NCBI GenBank assembly: GCA_016256075.1
Contig: SDVU01000137.1
Coordinates: 1 to 19,679 of the forward strand
Length of the DNA: 19,679 nucleotides
Source: Dictyocoela muelleri
Taxonomy: Eukaryota > Microsporidia
Direction: 5' to 3'
Positions within the stretch are counted from its first letter, which is position 1; each line of letters begins with the position of its first letter. A model generated the notes under the pieces. The model did not search any database and was not told where the DNA came from. It saw only the letters and a program-made list of their open reading frames with translations. This document shows positions 1-9,041 of this stretch, in pieces. The position numbers and the translations under genes were made by a program.

Positions 1-102
1 AATAAAATTTATTACAACGGAGAAATCGGTCTTAGGTCTTGTAAAAGTATAATTGAATACTACCTAAAGTACAACCGTACTCCGTCGACACACGTCAATT
101 AG
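1..102 (+). CDS. left-edge open frame fragment, unrecognised
   Basis: Frame 1 is open from the window edge to a TAG at 100-102, giving 33 residues that include SIIEYYLKYNRTPS. The composition (Y, N, R, T, P) is less biased than random AT-rich DNA, so this may be the C-terminus of a longer protein, perhaps of a transposable element. No family could be recognised and there is no confirming motif. It may equally be a chance open frame. Confidence 0.15.
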   Translation, partial: NKIYYNGEIGLRSCKSIIEYYLKYNRTPSTHVN

Positions 103-1089
103 TATTAAAAATTTTGTGCGAAAAAAAACGATTTTTCAACAAAATGGCATCCTTTTTTTGCCAAAGGTAAAAAAAACGGACTGCCTTTTCAGGAACTAAA
201 ATTATAATTATTGTGAAAAATTTAGAGAATTTTTTATATGTAAAATGAATATAGTAATTTTTATCATGAAATAATTTCGATTAGATATATTCCGTGACTT
301 AATAAAGTTTAATTTTTGTTAGTTTTTTGTATGAAGATGATGACATAGTTTTCAGTATTGTCAAAATTATTGGTTCATATTTAGATCTATGTTTTAAAAT
401 TATTGGTGTGAAATATTGAGGTAGATAACATATCTACAGTTAAAAGTTTATAACTTGTTCTCTTGAATAAGTATATGAATTGAAACTACCTATATTTAAG
501 AAAAATAATTAAATAAATATGGTTAACAAGAAATCATATCAACATTTTTATTCTTAATAAAAATTATAAAAACAATATTAAAAATTACAATTATAAAAGA
601 AGTAACAAATTAAACATCGGATATTTTTTTAGACCAAAGGTAGCCTCAACATATCAAAGACATCTTCTAGGCCTTGTCCCACTGCCTTAAAATGACAGTT
701 AGTTTAAATATTAAAAAATCACGAATTTTTTTTAATCATAACTTGATTTTTTTTATATATGTCTGTAATCTTGATTTTTATAGTTTTAAATATATTTTTT
801 AATCCTTATTAACTTTTTAAAAGACAATGTAAAATATTTTTTTGACATTAAGAGCAAATTTTTTAAACCCTTGCTATTTACGAAAAAAATTACGCTTCAA
901 AATGAAAAATATATTAGTTACAGAAAAACTATTTTTTATTTAAATATTTATTTTTAGAGATTTACGAAATAGGGTCATATTTAATGTTACGACTTTTTAA
1001 ATTTGTTAGTTTAAATTATGAGATTTATAAAAATAAATTTTTATTTAATATTCTTATTCATTATATATATTACATGTTGACAACATAAA
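103..1089. other. AT-rich stretch without a recognisable gene
   Basis: About 1 kb of A/T-dominated sequence with frequent stops in all frames. No RNA gene, inverted repeat or transposase motif could be seen. A 19-codon open stretch on the minus strand near 625-690 (containing GLEDVFDMLRLP) is too short to call. Confidence 0.5.
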
Positions 1090-1454
1090 TATCCACCAAC
1101 CCAGAAAGTTGTTTCCTATCTAAGTCTGTGACCTTTGGTTCTTATTAATCCAATAATACGTCCCCTCTTAGGCTACCCAGAAGCCCAGCTGTATACGCGA
1201 TCTTCGGTTTATCAATGAATCAGCAGTATATAGGTAATTAGTAGCTTTCCATTAATTTTCATTTTTCACTAATTTTTGCCGAGATGCGTCGCCGCAATCA
1301 TCCCCGCACCTAAGAGACTCCATTCACCTTCATTTTCATATTACAATAAGTCTTAATCAGCTATACCACACTGTAAAAGTGTATATTCTATAATTATATA
1401 GTTATGACCGCTTAATATCATCCTCTCATTATTTATTAAAGAGTGACTTCAGCA

Positions 1455-1465
1455 AGATTCGAACC
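1455..1465 (-). promoter_or_regulatory. Pol III B box of SINE copy 1
   Basis: GGTTCGAATCT on the minus strand matches the tRNA B-box consensus GGTTCGANTCC at ten of eleven positions. Confidence 0.6.
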
Positions 1466-1498
1466 ACGATACTCAAATTTTACATTCAAGAGTGTTAA

Positions 1499-1509
1499 CC
1501 ACTGAGCTA
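1499..1509 (-). promoter_or_regulatory. Pol III A box of SINE copy 1
   Basis: TAGCTCAGTGG on the minus strand fits the tRNA A-box pattern TRGCNNARNNG. Its start lies 44 bp upstream of the B-box start, as in a tRNA gene without an intron. Confidence 0.6.
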
Positions 1510-1561
1510 TCTGGATTCTTATTCATTAAAAATTTAATTACATGAAAACAACATTAAAACT

Positions 1562-1982
1562 TGTCATCTCTGTGTGTTGTTTCAAACCTTGATCTTTGAT
1601 TTTTCGTTCTTGGTGGTTAATTAATACGTCATTATAAGCTACCTAAAGACCTATCTGTATAGGTTATATACGTTTTATCACTGAATCAGTAAGATACAGT
1701 TAATTATAGTCATTTTATCTTTCCCTTTTTTCTATTTATATTGCGAGATTCGTCACCAAAATATTCACTGCGCGTAGTAGAGTTCCTTTCTCTTAATTAT
1801 AATGTTAGATAAAGTAATTGTCTGCTAAGCCGCATGAAATAACTTTATTTTACTTTATAGTTATTGACAGCTTAATGCCATTCCAAATTATTTGTTTAAA
1901 ATTACGTCAGTATATTCGAATTTGGGTACTAAATAAAAATTCAAGAGTGTTAAAAATAAGCTATATCTCACTTTTGATAGTC
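1562..1982 (-). mobile_element. tRNA-headed SINE-like repeat, copy 2 (decayed head)
   Basis: The same repeat as copy 1 in the same orientation, about 40 bp further on. The body aligns over its length, for example a block beginning GTTCTTGGTGGTTAATTAAT, then ATACGTC, CCTATCTGTATAGG and TCACTGAATCAGTAAG. The head at 1910-1975 is recognisable but its A and B boxes are damaged, with ATTCGAAT surviving, so this copy is probably not transcribed. A 99-codon plus-strand open frame crosses its end into copy 3 and is not considered coding. Confidence 0.6.
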
Positions 1983-2032
1983 TTGAAAAAATGTTTTGAA
2001 ATATGCAAATATTTTTTAATATATACTGCAGA

Positions 2033-2043
2033 TAGCCAAGTGG
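2033..2043 (+). promoter_or_regulatory. Pol III A box of SINE copy 3
   Basis: TAGCCAAGTGG fits the A-box consensus and starts 43 bp before the B box. Confidence 0.6.
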
Positions 2044-2075
2044 TTAACTATCTTGAATGTATAGTAAAGTATTGG

Positions 2076-2086
2076 GGTTCGAATCC
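2076..2086 (+). promoter_or_regulatory. Pol III B box of SINE copy 3
   Basis: GGTTCGAATCC is a perfect match to the tRNA B-box consensus. Confidence 0.65.
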
Positions 2087-2455
2087 CGTTGACATCACTT
2101 TAATAAATAATTGTTAATGGCTTTAAATGGTCAATAAATATAGAAATATAATACTAATATGGGGTTTTCTTGTGTGTTATAGCCGATTAATACTTTGTAT
2201 AATATTTAAATGATGCGAAAAGGACTCTCCTAAAGGTATTGATAAGTTCGGGAACGCATTTCAGTAAAAAGCAGTGAAGAATAAAAAAATAATGAATGGG
2301 TTTATAATTATCAGTATCCTGTTGACTAATTTATAAAACGAAAATTGCGTAAACAGATGGGCTTCATGGTAGCTACTTAGTGACTTATTATTAGAAAACT
2401 TAAAACAAAGTTTTAAAGACTATTGATATAATTCTCACCGAGTTGGCACCTATAG

Positions 2456-2815
2456 ATATGTAGGCATGTAATATATATGTTTTAAATTATAGTTGGAATT
2501 GTATATACTTTATAATTTTTTGTGTTCATTTTTGTTGAAAAACACTTAAACCAACGTAAAAAATTTTATTTTTAAACCTTCACAAATGAATAAAAATCAT
2601 GAAATTAAATTTTTATAAAATAAAAATTAATAAAAAAATAATAAATTTATAAAAAATGTAGTAGAAATTGCAGTATTGTTATAAAAAATATTAGATAATA
2701 AGATTTAATAAAGTAATTATATATATGAGGCATTCGTTGTCAAAAATACTTTTTATATATATAAAAAGTTTCTAAATCTGATGAGTTCTATTTATAATGA
2801 TTTTATAAAAAAATT
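2456..2815. other. AT-rich spacer
   Basis: Nothing recognisable: extreme A/T bias, no open frame and no clear inverted repeat between the SINE cluster and the Merlin element. Confidence 0.5.
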
Positions 2816-2989
2816 TTTGGATGTGGGTTATTCAACGGTCTTGAGATTATTCGACGGTCTTGAGATTATTCGAAGGTCTTGAAAATTTTAAAAAGAGAAA
2901 GAAATAGAATTTATTTTAAAATGAAAGCAAAGAATTAAATCTTTTTCGTTTTTCTATTTTATGTTCCCGGATAAATTGAATCAGAAACT

Positions 2990-4110
2990 CTGATTATTGC
3001 TCTATTTCAATACCATTTTTCATGTAAAAACCTTTTCATGAATCCACAGAGGCCTTCAATTGTTTGTGTATGTATAGAAGGATCCTAAGGATCAATAAAG
3101 TTAATAGAATGGTTTATCTGCCGATGTTCAAAAACTGTACTTTACTGTAAAGCAGAAGAATATACCCTTCATTGATCGGTAATGATAGTATTGCCGGGTA
3201 TAATATTATCATGGATTATCTATGCCATCGTTTCAGAATTTCTATTTGAGACAAATATTATAAAAGCATCTTTGTTCCTATTTCAACACCTCTTACATAC
3301 TACTGGCTGTTTGTAATCCGAACTCTGTTATAATTTCGCTTAAAAATAAGCTATCGTCAATTTCGACATCTTACTAGTTCAATCTTAATTATACACGCAT
3401 ATCATATCGCTATTTTCAACTATGTAATCACATATGACTTCTCTAACCAAATCAGAATATTTTGAAACAGTACCTCGATCAATATCTGATTCATACACAA
3501 TATCTACAAGTGATATTCGGCTAATGTATTTATACATTATATAAAATATCACTCTCAAGTCTAATCGAGTCTCTTCAAAAACACTTTTTGCTCTTACACT
3601 TAGTTAAAAGCGACATTATATTTTACAGACCCAATTGAATCCATCGGGTGAGGGTTTTCCTTTGTTGTAACATAATTTGGTTATCCAACGGGTTAGTCTA
3701 TCCTAGAAGTCATATCTAGAAGATAAACAAAAATATAAAAACATAAGCGAAATTTTATTGTATTTAATATCCCTGATTAGTTTTTCATATACTTGTATTT
3801 TTATTTACAAATTAGGAAATTGACATTACAAATTTCGTAATTTGTGAATAAAAATACAAGTATATGAAAAACTAATCAGGGATATTAAATACAATAAAAT
3901 TTCACTTATGTTTTTATATTTTTGTTTATCTTCTAGATATGACTTTTAAGATAGACTAACCCGTTGGAGAACCCATAATTTTTGTTCACTTGAACATTTA
4001 ATGCCAAAAAATTGTGCTTTTATACATTAATATGTGATTTAAAAATATGTTTTGTGGTTTCTTATCAGAAAAGTAACTATTTAAATAAGATTCTGAAAAC
4101 GGAATATACA
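2990..4110 (-). pseudogene. Merlin transposase pseudogene
   Basis: Minus-strand reading gives pieces of a Merlin DDE transposase in the right order but in several frames. An N-terminal zinc-binding remnant (PDGFNWVC, near 3620-3650) is followed by a helix-turn-helix region with DRGTVSKYSDLVREVICDY (near 3440-3490). Next come a first catalytic block IDDSLFLSE (near 3335), a PGNTIITDQ block carrying the second Asp (near 3195), an HSINFID block (near 3100), and HTQTIEGLCGF carrying the third catalytic acidic residue (near 3050). Multiple stops and frame changes separate these blocks. The foldback at 3679-3973 splits the N-terminal part. Merlin proteins cut and paste their own element; this copy cannot be active. 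Confidence 0.7.
3679..3973. mobile_element. foldback MITE family 1, copy 1 (near-perfect hairpin)
   Basis: Two ~145 bp arms are almost exact reverse complements, with only a handful of mismatches, and meet at a short centre near 3825. The outer ends share ACGGGTTAGTCTATC with three other copies (8310-8602, 9042-9581 and a lone arm at 13130-13206). It carries no coding capacity. It sits inside a Merlin pseudogene and is younger than that element. Confidence 0.8.
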
Positions 4111-4347
4111 TAATTTTATCGTTATAATATATTTTTTCATCTTCTATGATTTATTTTGCACCTTTCTATCACATCTAAGGGTAAGTTCTTAAAAATTTTC
4201 AAGACCGTCGATTAATCTCAAGACCGTCGAATAACTCACATCCACAAAAAAATCAATTGATGATATTTACATAATACATATTGTTACAGAATCGAATGTG
4301 TAAGGAAAATAATAACTGATATTTTTAATTTCGTTTTTTTATAAATA

Positions 4348-4676
4348 TATTTATGATATTGAAAAATTGGTCGGATGTGGCATTATTGTAGAAGAGATAA
4401 AAGCCATATAGTTCGTAGAAAATATCATAGATTAACAATATTAAAAGATATTTGTGTTTTGGGATTTGTTGAAAGAACTCCTCAAAGGCAAATTATAATT
4501 CTATCACTAATTAAAAAGAAAAAAAAATCTACATTAAATCTCCTTAATTTATTGTTTATTTCAAAAATTTCAAACATATATACTGATAAATGGGGTGAGT
4601 TTATAAGAACAAAAAAATGTTTTTTCAAGACAATATAGCAAATCATGTGAAAATTTTTGTAGATCCAGAAAGTAAT
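4348..4676 (+). pseudogene. Merlin transposase core fragment
   Basis: Plus-strand reading begins near GCGIIVEE, shifts frame, then gives DKSHIVRRKYHR and VLGFVERTPQRQIIILSL, typical of the first catalytic block and following strands of Merlin/IS1595 transposases. A second piece IYTDKWGEFIR (near 4575) carries the second Asp block, and FVDPESNW (near 4648) the region before the third acidic residue. There are at least two frame changes, and the C-terminal block is lost where a palindromic MITE begins at 4677. Part of this lies in a continuous 87-codon open frame starting at 4375, which is not a gene in its own right. Confidence 0.6.
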
Positions 4677-4950
4677 TGGGTACTGAGTCTCCATATGACC
4701 AAGAATTAGACCCAGAAAAATCAATCAAAAAATGATAAAAAATGTGTTTTTTGAAAGCTCTCGGTGTGATATTAGCGGGAATCAAGTTTATGAAAAAAAT
4801 AATAAATATTACTACTTTAGGACAATTTCCGCAAATAAAAATATTTATTGTTTTTTCTCATAAACTTAATTCCCGCTAATATCACGCCGAGAGCTTTCCA
4901 AAAACACATTTTCTGCTTATTTTTTGATTGACTTTTAGAGGCCTAATTCT
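4677..4950. mobile_element. palindromic MITE family 2, copy 1
   Basis: Inverted arms share CTCTCGGTGTGATATTAGCG on the left (4759-4778) and its near-complement on the right (near 4877-4897), with a centre near 4830. The left end reads GGTACTGAGTCTCCATATGA, also seen inverted at 6128-6147. The right arm is shorter than the left. The element has no coding capacity. It truncates the Merlin core fragment to its left. Confidence 0.65.
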
Positions 4951-5235
4951 ATAAAATTTTAACGAAACAATGATATAAGTGTAAAAAAATGATTGATATT
5001 GATTAAACATATTTAAATTTAAAAAGGCTACATATAACAAATATACTAGAATACCACTTTTTATTTTTAATTTCAGATCGAGATTTTTTGACATTTAACT
5101 CAAAGGTATGATATACAAAGTTCTTTACTAACATTTCAATTTAATCATCTATCATCCATATATATTTTTTAGTAGCTTTTACTTAAATCTAAACATTTAA
5201 AATAGTTTTGTCAACAAACCCATTTTTTACCTTAA
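4951..5235. other. AT-rich spacer
   Basis: No motif or stable open frame is seen. A 70-codon minus-strand open frame (4882-5094) is leucine/phenylalanine/tyrosine-rich, runs into the MITE arm, and is not supported as a gene. Confidence 0.4.
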
Positions 5236-5285
5236 ATGACCAATAATTATATCTCGAAAAGGCAGTCAAAAAATATAAAAAATAT

Positions 5286-5362
5286 GTTTTGGAAAAGCTC
5301 TCAATGTGATATTAGTGTGAATCAAGTTAATAATATTTTTTTCTAAAAATGGTAATATACAC
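5286..5362 (+). repeat. 77 bp direct repeat, left copy
   Basis: Starts GTTTTGGAAAAGCTCTC and ends GGTAATATACAC, directly abutting the MITE at 5363. It matches 5898-5975 except for three substitutions and one T-run length difference. Confidence 0.8.
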
Positions 5363-5897
5363 GGTAATCCGTAGATTCGCCCAAAATGGGCGAATCTACG
5401 GAATTGATTTTTTTTTGTCCGAAAAAAATCAAAAAGGGGTTCTTCATTTTTTTAAACAAAATAAATAAACGAACAAATTATATTAACATAAATTTGAATA
5501 TATAAAATGTTTAATTTATAGTAAAAAAGAAAAAACCTATTTTTAAATCAATTTTAATTTTTAAAATTATAACTTAATTATTCCAGATATTATTTTAATA
5601 TATTAAATTTCATTATATCTTAATAAAAAGATTTTAGTGGATTATTATTATCATTTGAATTATTTTAATTTTCGGTGAATAAAAGATTCGCTTATAATGT
5701 TTTAAACACTTGCATGTTGTTCTTTTATTTCATTTATATTATAGATTTATCCATCATGTAATATGATTTCTTTATTTCTTTTTGACATTTTTATGTAAAT
5801 TCTTAATAAATCCATATGAATTGAAAAAATGATTTTTTTTGGACGAAAAAAATCAAATCCTTAAATTCGCCCATTTTGTGCGAATTTGCGGATAGCC
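5363..5897. mobile_element. MULE-type MITE with double-hairpin ends
   Basis: The left end is GGTAAT followed by a 15 bp stem hairpin (5369-5401, loop AAA), then a second hairpin with arms TTGATTTTTT and AAAAAATCAA (5404-5432). The right end, read inverted, is GGCTATCCGC with a matching but less perfect hairpin and a T-run/A-run hairpin. The core shows no open frame. The TCGCCCA...TGGGCGA hairpin core is identical to that at the 5' end of the MULE transposon at 18707, so this is probably a non-autonomous relative moved by such a transposase. Confidence 0.7.
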
Positions 5898-5975
5898 GTT
5901 TTGGAAAAGCTCTCGGTGTGATATTAGTGCGAATCAAGTTAATAATATTTTTTTTCTAAAAATGGTAATATACAC
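5898..5975 (+). repeat. 78 bp direct repeat, right copy
   Basis: Begins GTTTTGGAAAAGCTCTCGG immediately after the MITE's right end and stops at GGTAATATACAC, after which the host MITE's centre continues. It is the direct partner of 5286-5362. Confidence 0.8.
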
Positions 5976-6189
5976 GAGTATAAATTAGAGTTTTTTAGAG
6001 TACAAATTGCCATATTTAGAATAAAAAATTATTATTAACTTGATTCACGCTAATATCACACATGTAGCTTTCCAAAAAACTATTATTTATATTTTTTTGA
6101 TTGCCTTTTCGAGGTCTAATTCTTGGTCATATGGGGGACTCAGTACCAGTAATTGTCATACAAAGACATAGAAGTGAATTTTTCTGGTC

Positions 6190-6565
6190 TGAAAATGAGG
6201 TGTATATGGTCTACTACGTAGTAATGCTGAATTGTTTATGTTTAATACCCCATATCAGACCTTAAACTGGCAAAATGATTAGAATTATTTCCAATCACTA
6301 TATGAAAAATAAAAACATGTGAGAACACAGTTAGAACCCAAAACTCATGATCTGATATATTTGGTAGCAATGACTGGTTTATAGACCCACTAAAGCGGAT
6401 AGGCATGGTAAATGAAGATAAAACTTGTCCTATATGTTTATCCTCTATGGTTTTAGTGATGAAAAATACCAAAATAAACAAAAACCAGTTTGGGGTCAAT
6501 TTCAGACATTAAAAGAAAAAATCAGCATTACCCACATAATATATCCTTGACCCGAAAAGAGGAAT
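6190..6565. mobile_element. possible deleted element with imperfect inverted ends
   Basis: The left end around TAGTAATGCTGAATT (6220-6234) and the right end around ATCAGCATTAC (6522-6532) are inverted. Looser matches extend outward to GGTCTG and GGTCAAGG. It contains a Merlin N-terminal remnant. The ends are imperfect and the assignment is tentative. Confidence 0.3.
6375..6515 (+). pseudogene. Merlin transposase N-terminal remnant
   Basis: Plus-strand reading gives DWFIDPLKRIGMVNEDKTCP followed by ICLSSMVLV, close in layout to the N-terminal zinc-binding segment of Merlin transposases (a glycine-led strand, then CPxC, then a hydrophobic M-x-L). The matching WxC half and all catalytic blocks are absent. 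The 85-codon minus-strand open frame over the same bases is its shadow. Confidence 0.4.
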
Positions 6566-7110
6566 ACCAATGAGTTTAAGAAGACGAAAAATATAAAAGT
6601 ATTACGACTAAAATACATGTTAATCAGAATTAATAATGGTTTTAAAGTTATTATTGTCTTAAAATATATTTTTGAATAAAAATTATAAATTTAAATTTTC
6701 AAGTTTTTTTTCTGTTTTTATTAATTTCAATTTTAATAAAAATTTAATTTAATGATTTTAGCATTTGTAAAGGATTGAAAATTATTTTTTTACGATGTGG
6801 TGTTTAAGTTTTTTAACCGCTCATTTTTATTTTAATAAGTAAAAAGAGTATAATTTATAAAGTGATAAAATAAAAAAATATATAAAAAATTATTATTTCA
6901 AGATAAATGTAAAAATATTGTAAATAAATTATTGGTTTTTTATGGTATAACAATAAAAAACATTTTTTACGTTTTTAAAAAAATACTATACACTTAAAAT
7001 ATTATAATTTCAAAATAAAGCGGGACTGCGTCTCTATTTGATTCATGAGGCGAATTGCGACGATTTTGTCTAAAAAAAAAATTAAAATTAATTTATTAGT
7101 AAAGGTCTTT
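6566..7110. other. AT-rich stretch without a recognisable gene
   Basis: Almost pure A/T apart from a slightly GC-richer patch at 7020-7070 (GCGGGACTGCGTCTC). No coding or repeat signal was identified. Confidence 0.4.
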
Positions 7111-7136
7111 TTACCGACCAAAATTTTGGTCGGTAA
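7111..7136. repeat. perfect 26 bp palindrome
   Basis: TTACCGACCAAAA is followed directly by its exact reverse complement, with no loop. It could be a MITE remnant centre, a binding site or a hairpin. Nothing nearby decides between these. Confidence 0.7.
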
Positions 7137-7199
7137 TACAAACATAAACAGAATTTTTAAAAAAGTAAACATATATGATTATTTCTAAACTACTGACGA

Positions 7200-7640
7200 A
7201 TAGAACAGCCCTTAAAATATTTATAGGCATGAATGATGCTTTTGCTTATCCTAAGAACAAGGATTATAGCAAAAAAAGACTTATACCATGTAATAATCAG
7301 TTTACCATATTTTACGGATGTTATTTATTTGCTGTTTGAATTGCTGGTATAATTTATAATATACACAAAAATTTTTGCAATTTCAAATGTAATTATATAA
7401 AAAACCCACAGTACTTGATTCTCATCCGGCTTTTAGACACCCTAAAAAATAGTAAATAGCCATTCATATTATGATAAGTAGTTATTCTTATTAAAAATAA
7501 TCTTAATTTCATGATATAAAAAAATAAGTAATTGTTTTTATGCATAAACGAATATATGCGTTTTTCCAAAAATGGTCGCAAATAGTTTTTTTTGAAACAC
7601 CCATATATCCTTTCATACATAAAAAATTACATATTTATCT
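7200..7640 (-). pseudogene. possible Merlin transposase relic
   Basis: Minus-strand pieces GVSKKTICDHFWKNAYIRL (helix-turn-helix-like, near 7555-7610) and, further downstream in another frame, PDENQVLWVFYIITFE (near 7380-7425) occur in the order expected for Merlin proteins. No catalytic block is clear. The 75-codon minus-strand open frame starting at 7620 joins unrelated frames of this region. Weak evidence. Confidence 0.25.
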
Positions 7641-7867
7641 CGAAAATCGAGCTTATTTGAAATAAGAATACCCACTCATACTTTTATGAATGGCGATCTA
7701 CAATTTTTTATGGGGTATAAAGACGGGTGTTACCAAATAATGTTATATTTGCTATGTCGCTAATTAAATTTTTTGTTTTTATTATTTTATTAAATTTGAT
7801 TATATATAAATTTGAAAAATATGGTACGAAATCATATTTTGGCTCACAATAATAAATTTTTTTTAGG

Positions 7868-8012
7868 ATAATGTCGATCTTTCACCCGTAATTAGATCAT
7901 ATCGATCCCCCGTAAATTAAAAAAAATCTTTAAACGATTTGAATTTAGAATCTATTAACTTGAAAAAAATTTGGGATCATGTCTATCCCCCGGGGAGAAA
8001 GATCGAAATGAT
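7868..8012. mobile_element. small element with short inverted ends
   Basis: The left end ATAATGTCGATCTTTCACCC and the inverted right end ATCATTTCGATCTTTCTCCC enclose ~145 bp. Two related inner motifs, ATCATATCGATCCCCCG and ATCATGTCTATCCCCCG, lie near each end. It has no coding capacity and could be a tiny MITE. Confidence 0.4.
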
Positions 8013-8309
8013 ATAAATTTTTATATTGTTTTTTGTTAAAATTTAAAATTTTTAAAATTATTTTTATTACAAGGAGGGACTTTTTATATGGTCGGACACA
8101 CGAAATTGCACAAATTTATATTTATTTCAATAAAATTAACAGTATATTTTGTATCTCAATAATGTGAATTCATCAATTTTTTATTGTATTTTCATATTTG
8201 ATTCTTATTCGATTCTGTAATTGAGTTAAATGTATTCATTTCTTTTAAAATCTTAATTAATTTATATTCTACTTTATTTTTTTCTTTTATGAATTCACGA
8301 ATTAAAATT
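8013..8309. other. AT-rich spacer
   Basis: No gene, RNA or repeat is recognised in these ~300 bp. Confidence 0.4.
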
Positions 8310-8602
8310 GGTTCTACGACGGGTTAGTCTATCCCTGAATTCATATCTAGAAGAAAAACGACAATATAGAAACAAAGACAAAATTTTAAGGTATTTAATA
8401 TTGCTGGATTATTTTTTTATATACTTGTATTTTTATTTACAAATTAGGAAATTGAGATCGAAAATTTACTAATTTGTAAATAAAAATACAAGTATATAAA
8501 AAAATAACCAAGCAATATTAAATACCTTAAAATTTTGTCTTTGTTTCTATATTTTCGTTTTTCTTCTAGATATGAATTCAGGGATAGAGTAATCTGGGTC
8601 TT
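8310..8602. mobile_element. foldback MITE family 1, copy 2
   Basis: Arms of ~140 bp are close reverse complements. They include AAAATTTTAAGGTATTTAAT on the left and its complement on the right, and TACTTGTATTTTTATTTACA next to the centre near 8455. The outer end ACGGGTTAGTCTATC on the left matches copy 1; the right outer end has decayed to GATAGAGTAATCTGGGTC. Confidence 0.75.
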
Positions 8603-9041
8603 ACAGTGTAACGCTCATCATATCACACGAGAAAAAACACAATAAGTCAGAACGAGATCTAAAACAAATTAAACCAAAAAAAAATGATGAAATCATAAAT
8701 AGGGAAACTCTAGAAATAATCTATTTTTGAAAAAATCAACTTATTCAAGAAACTCCACGATAATTGATCAAATTGATCAAAAATAATGGTTTTTTAAATC
8801 ATGATCAAAATTTAAAACGTAAAATAGTGAGATAATATAGATGACATGTGTGGAAAATTCATAGGTGAAAATTTAATAATTCATTTTCAAAAAGCTATAC
8901 TAATCTCTTATTTTATTTACTGTCACCCACTCGGGAGACATGACTAAACTATACTTAGTTTTTACAAAAAATCAAATAATTTTGATATGTATACTTATTT
9001 AAATAATATTTTCATATTTTTTTGTACAAACAAAGTATAAT
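8603..9041. other. segment between two foldback copies
   Basis: These ~440 bp lie between the right end of one foldback (GGGTCTTACA) and the left end of the next (TGTAAGACCC), which are inverted relative to each other. A short plus-strand open stretch near 8630-8728 includes SERDLKQIKPKKNDEIINRE and ends at a TGA. It is not recognised and may be a fragment or chance. Confidence 0.3.

Larger units (their letters stand above)
1090..1520 (-). mobile_element. tRNA-headed SINE-like repeat, copy 1
   Basis: Read on the minus strand, this ~430 bp unit starts with a tRNA-like head carrying an A box (TAGCTCAGTGG, 1499-1509) and a B box (GGTTCGAATCT, 1455-1465). Their starts are 44 bp apart, the normal tRNA spacing. 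A ~350 bp tRNA-unrelated body follows, and it recurs in three other places in the window (1562-1982, 2026-2455, 17596-18010). Shared blocks include one around CAGCTGGGCTTCTGGGTAGC and one around GACGCATCTCGGCAAAAA. No open frame of note runs through it. Head plus body plus several diverged copies in both orientations is the signature of a SINE. A dispersed Pol III non-coding RNA gene family is the alternative. Confidence 0.65.
2026..2455 (+). mobile_element. tRNA-headed SINE-like repeat, copy 3
   Basis: A plus-strand copy lying head-to-head with copy 2, about 45 bp away. The head has an A box TAGCCAAGTGG (2033-2043) and a perfect B box GGTTCGAATCC (2076-2086). The body aligns with the reverse complement of copy 1 in several blocks, such as GGACTCTCCTAAAGG, GGAACGCATTTCAGTAAAAA and CAGATGGGCTTCATGGTAGC. 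The sequence is too irregular to fold as a functional tRNA: the acceptor and D stems do not pair well. It is therefore a derived head rather than a working tRNA gene. Confidence 0.65.
2816..4250 (-). mobile_element. Merlin-type DNA transposon with subrepeated inverted ends
   Basis: Both ends carry inverted copies of GGATGTGGGTTATTC followed by tandem ~19 bp units reading TTATTCGACGGTCTTGAGA. There are three units at the left (2828-2885) and two at the right (4197-4243), and each side runs into AAAATTTT. Between the ends lies a decayed Merlin (ISXO2/IS1595-like) transposase on the minus strand. The element was later hit by a 295 bp foldback (3679-3973). No target duplication was evident at the ends. 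Confidence 0.65.
5236..6147. mobile_element. palindromic MITE family 2, copy 2 (interrupted)
   Basis: The left arm from 5236 (TGACCAATAATTATATCTCG) and the right arm ending at 6147 are inverted copies of the arms at 4677-4950. The centre lies near 6000. A 535 bp MULE-type MITE (5363-5897) was inserted in the left arm, and the arm segment 5286-5362 is repeated directly after it (5898-5975). Without the insertion and the duplicate, the element would be roughly 300 bp. Confidence 0.65.

Noticed and set aside
2030-2100. Functional tRNA gene
   Set aside because: A and B boxes are good, but the acceptor and D stems do not pair and the T stem has only three sound pairs. The sequence also continues into a repeated body.
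1818-2117. 99-codon plus-strand open frame
   Set aside because: It runs across the damaged head of SINE copy 2 and the head of copy 3, and has no domain or plausible composition. A chance frame.
4482-4785. Two overlapping minus-strand open frames
   Set aside because: They lie opposite the plus-strand Merlin core fragment and the adjoining MITE arm, and have no independent support.
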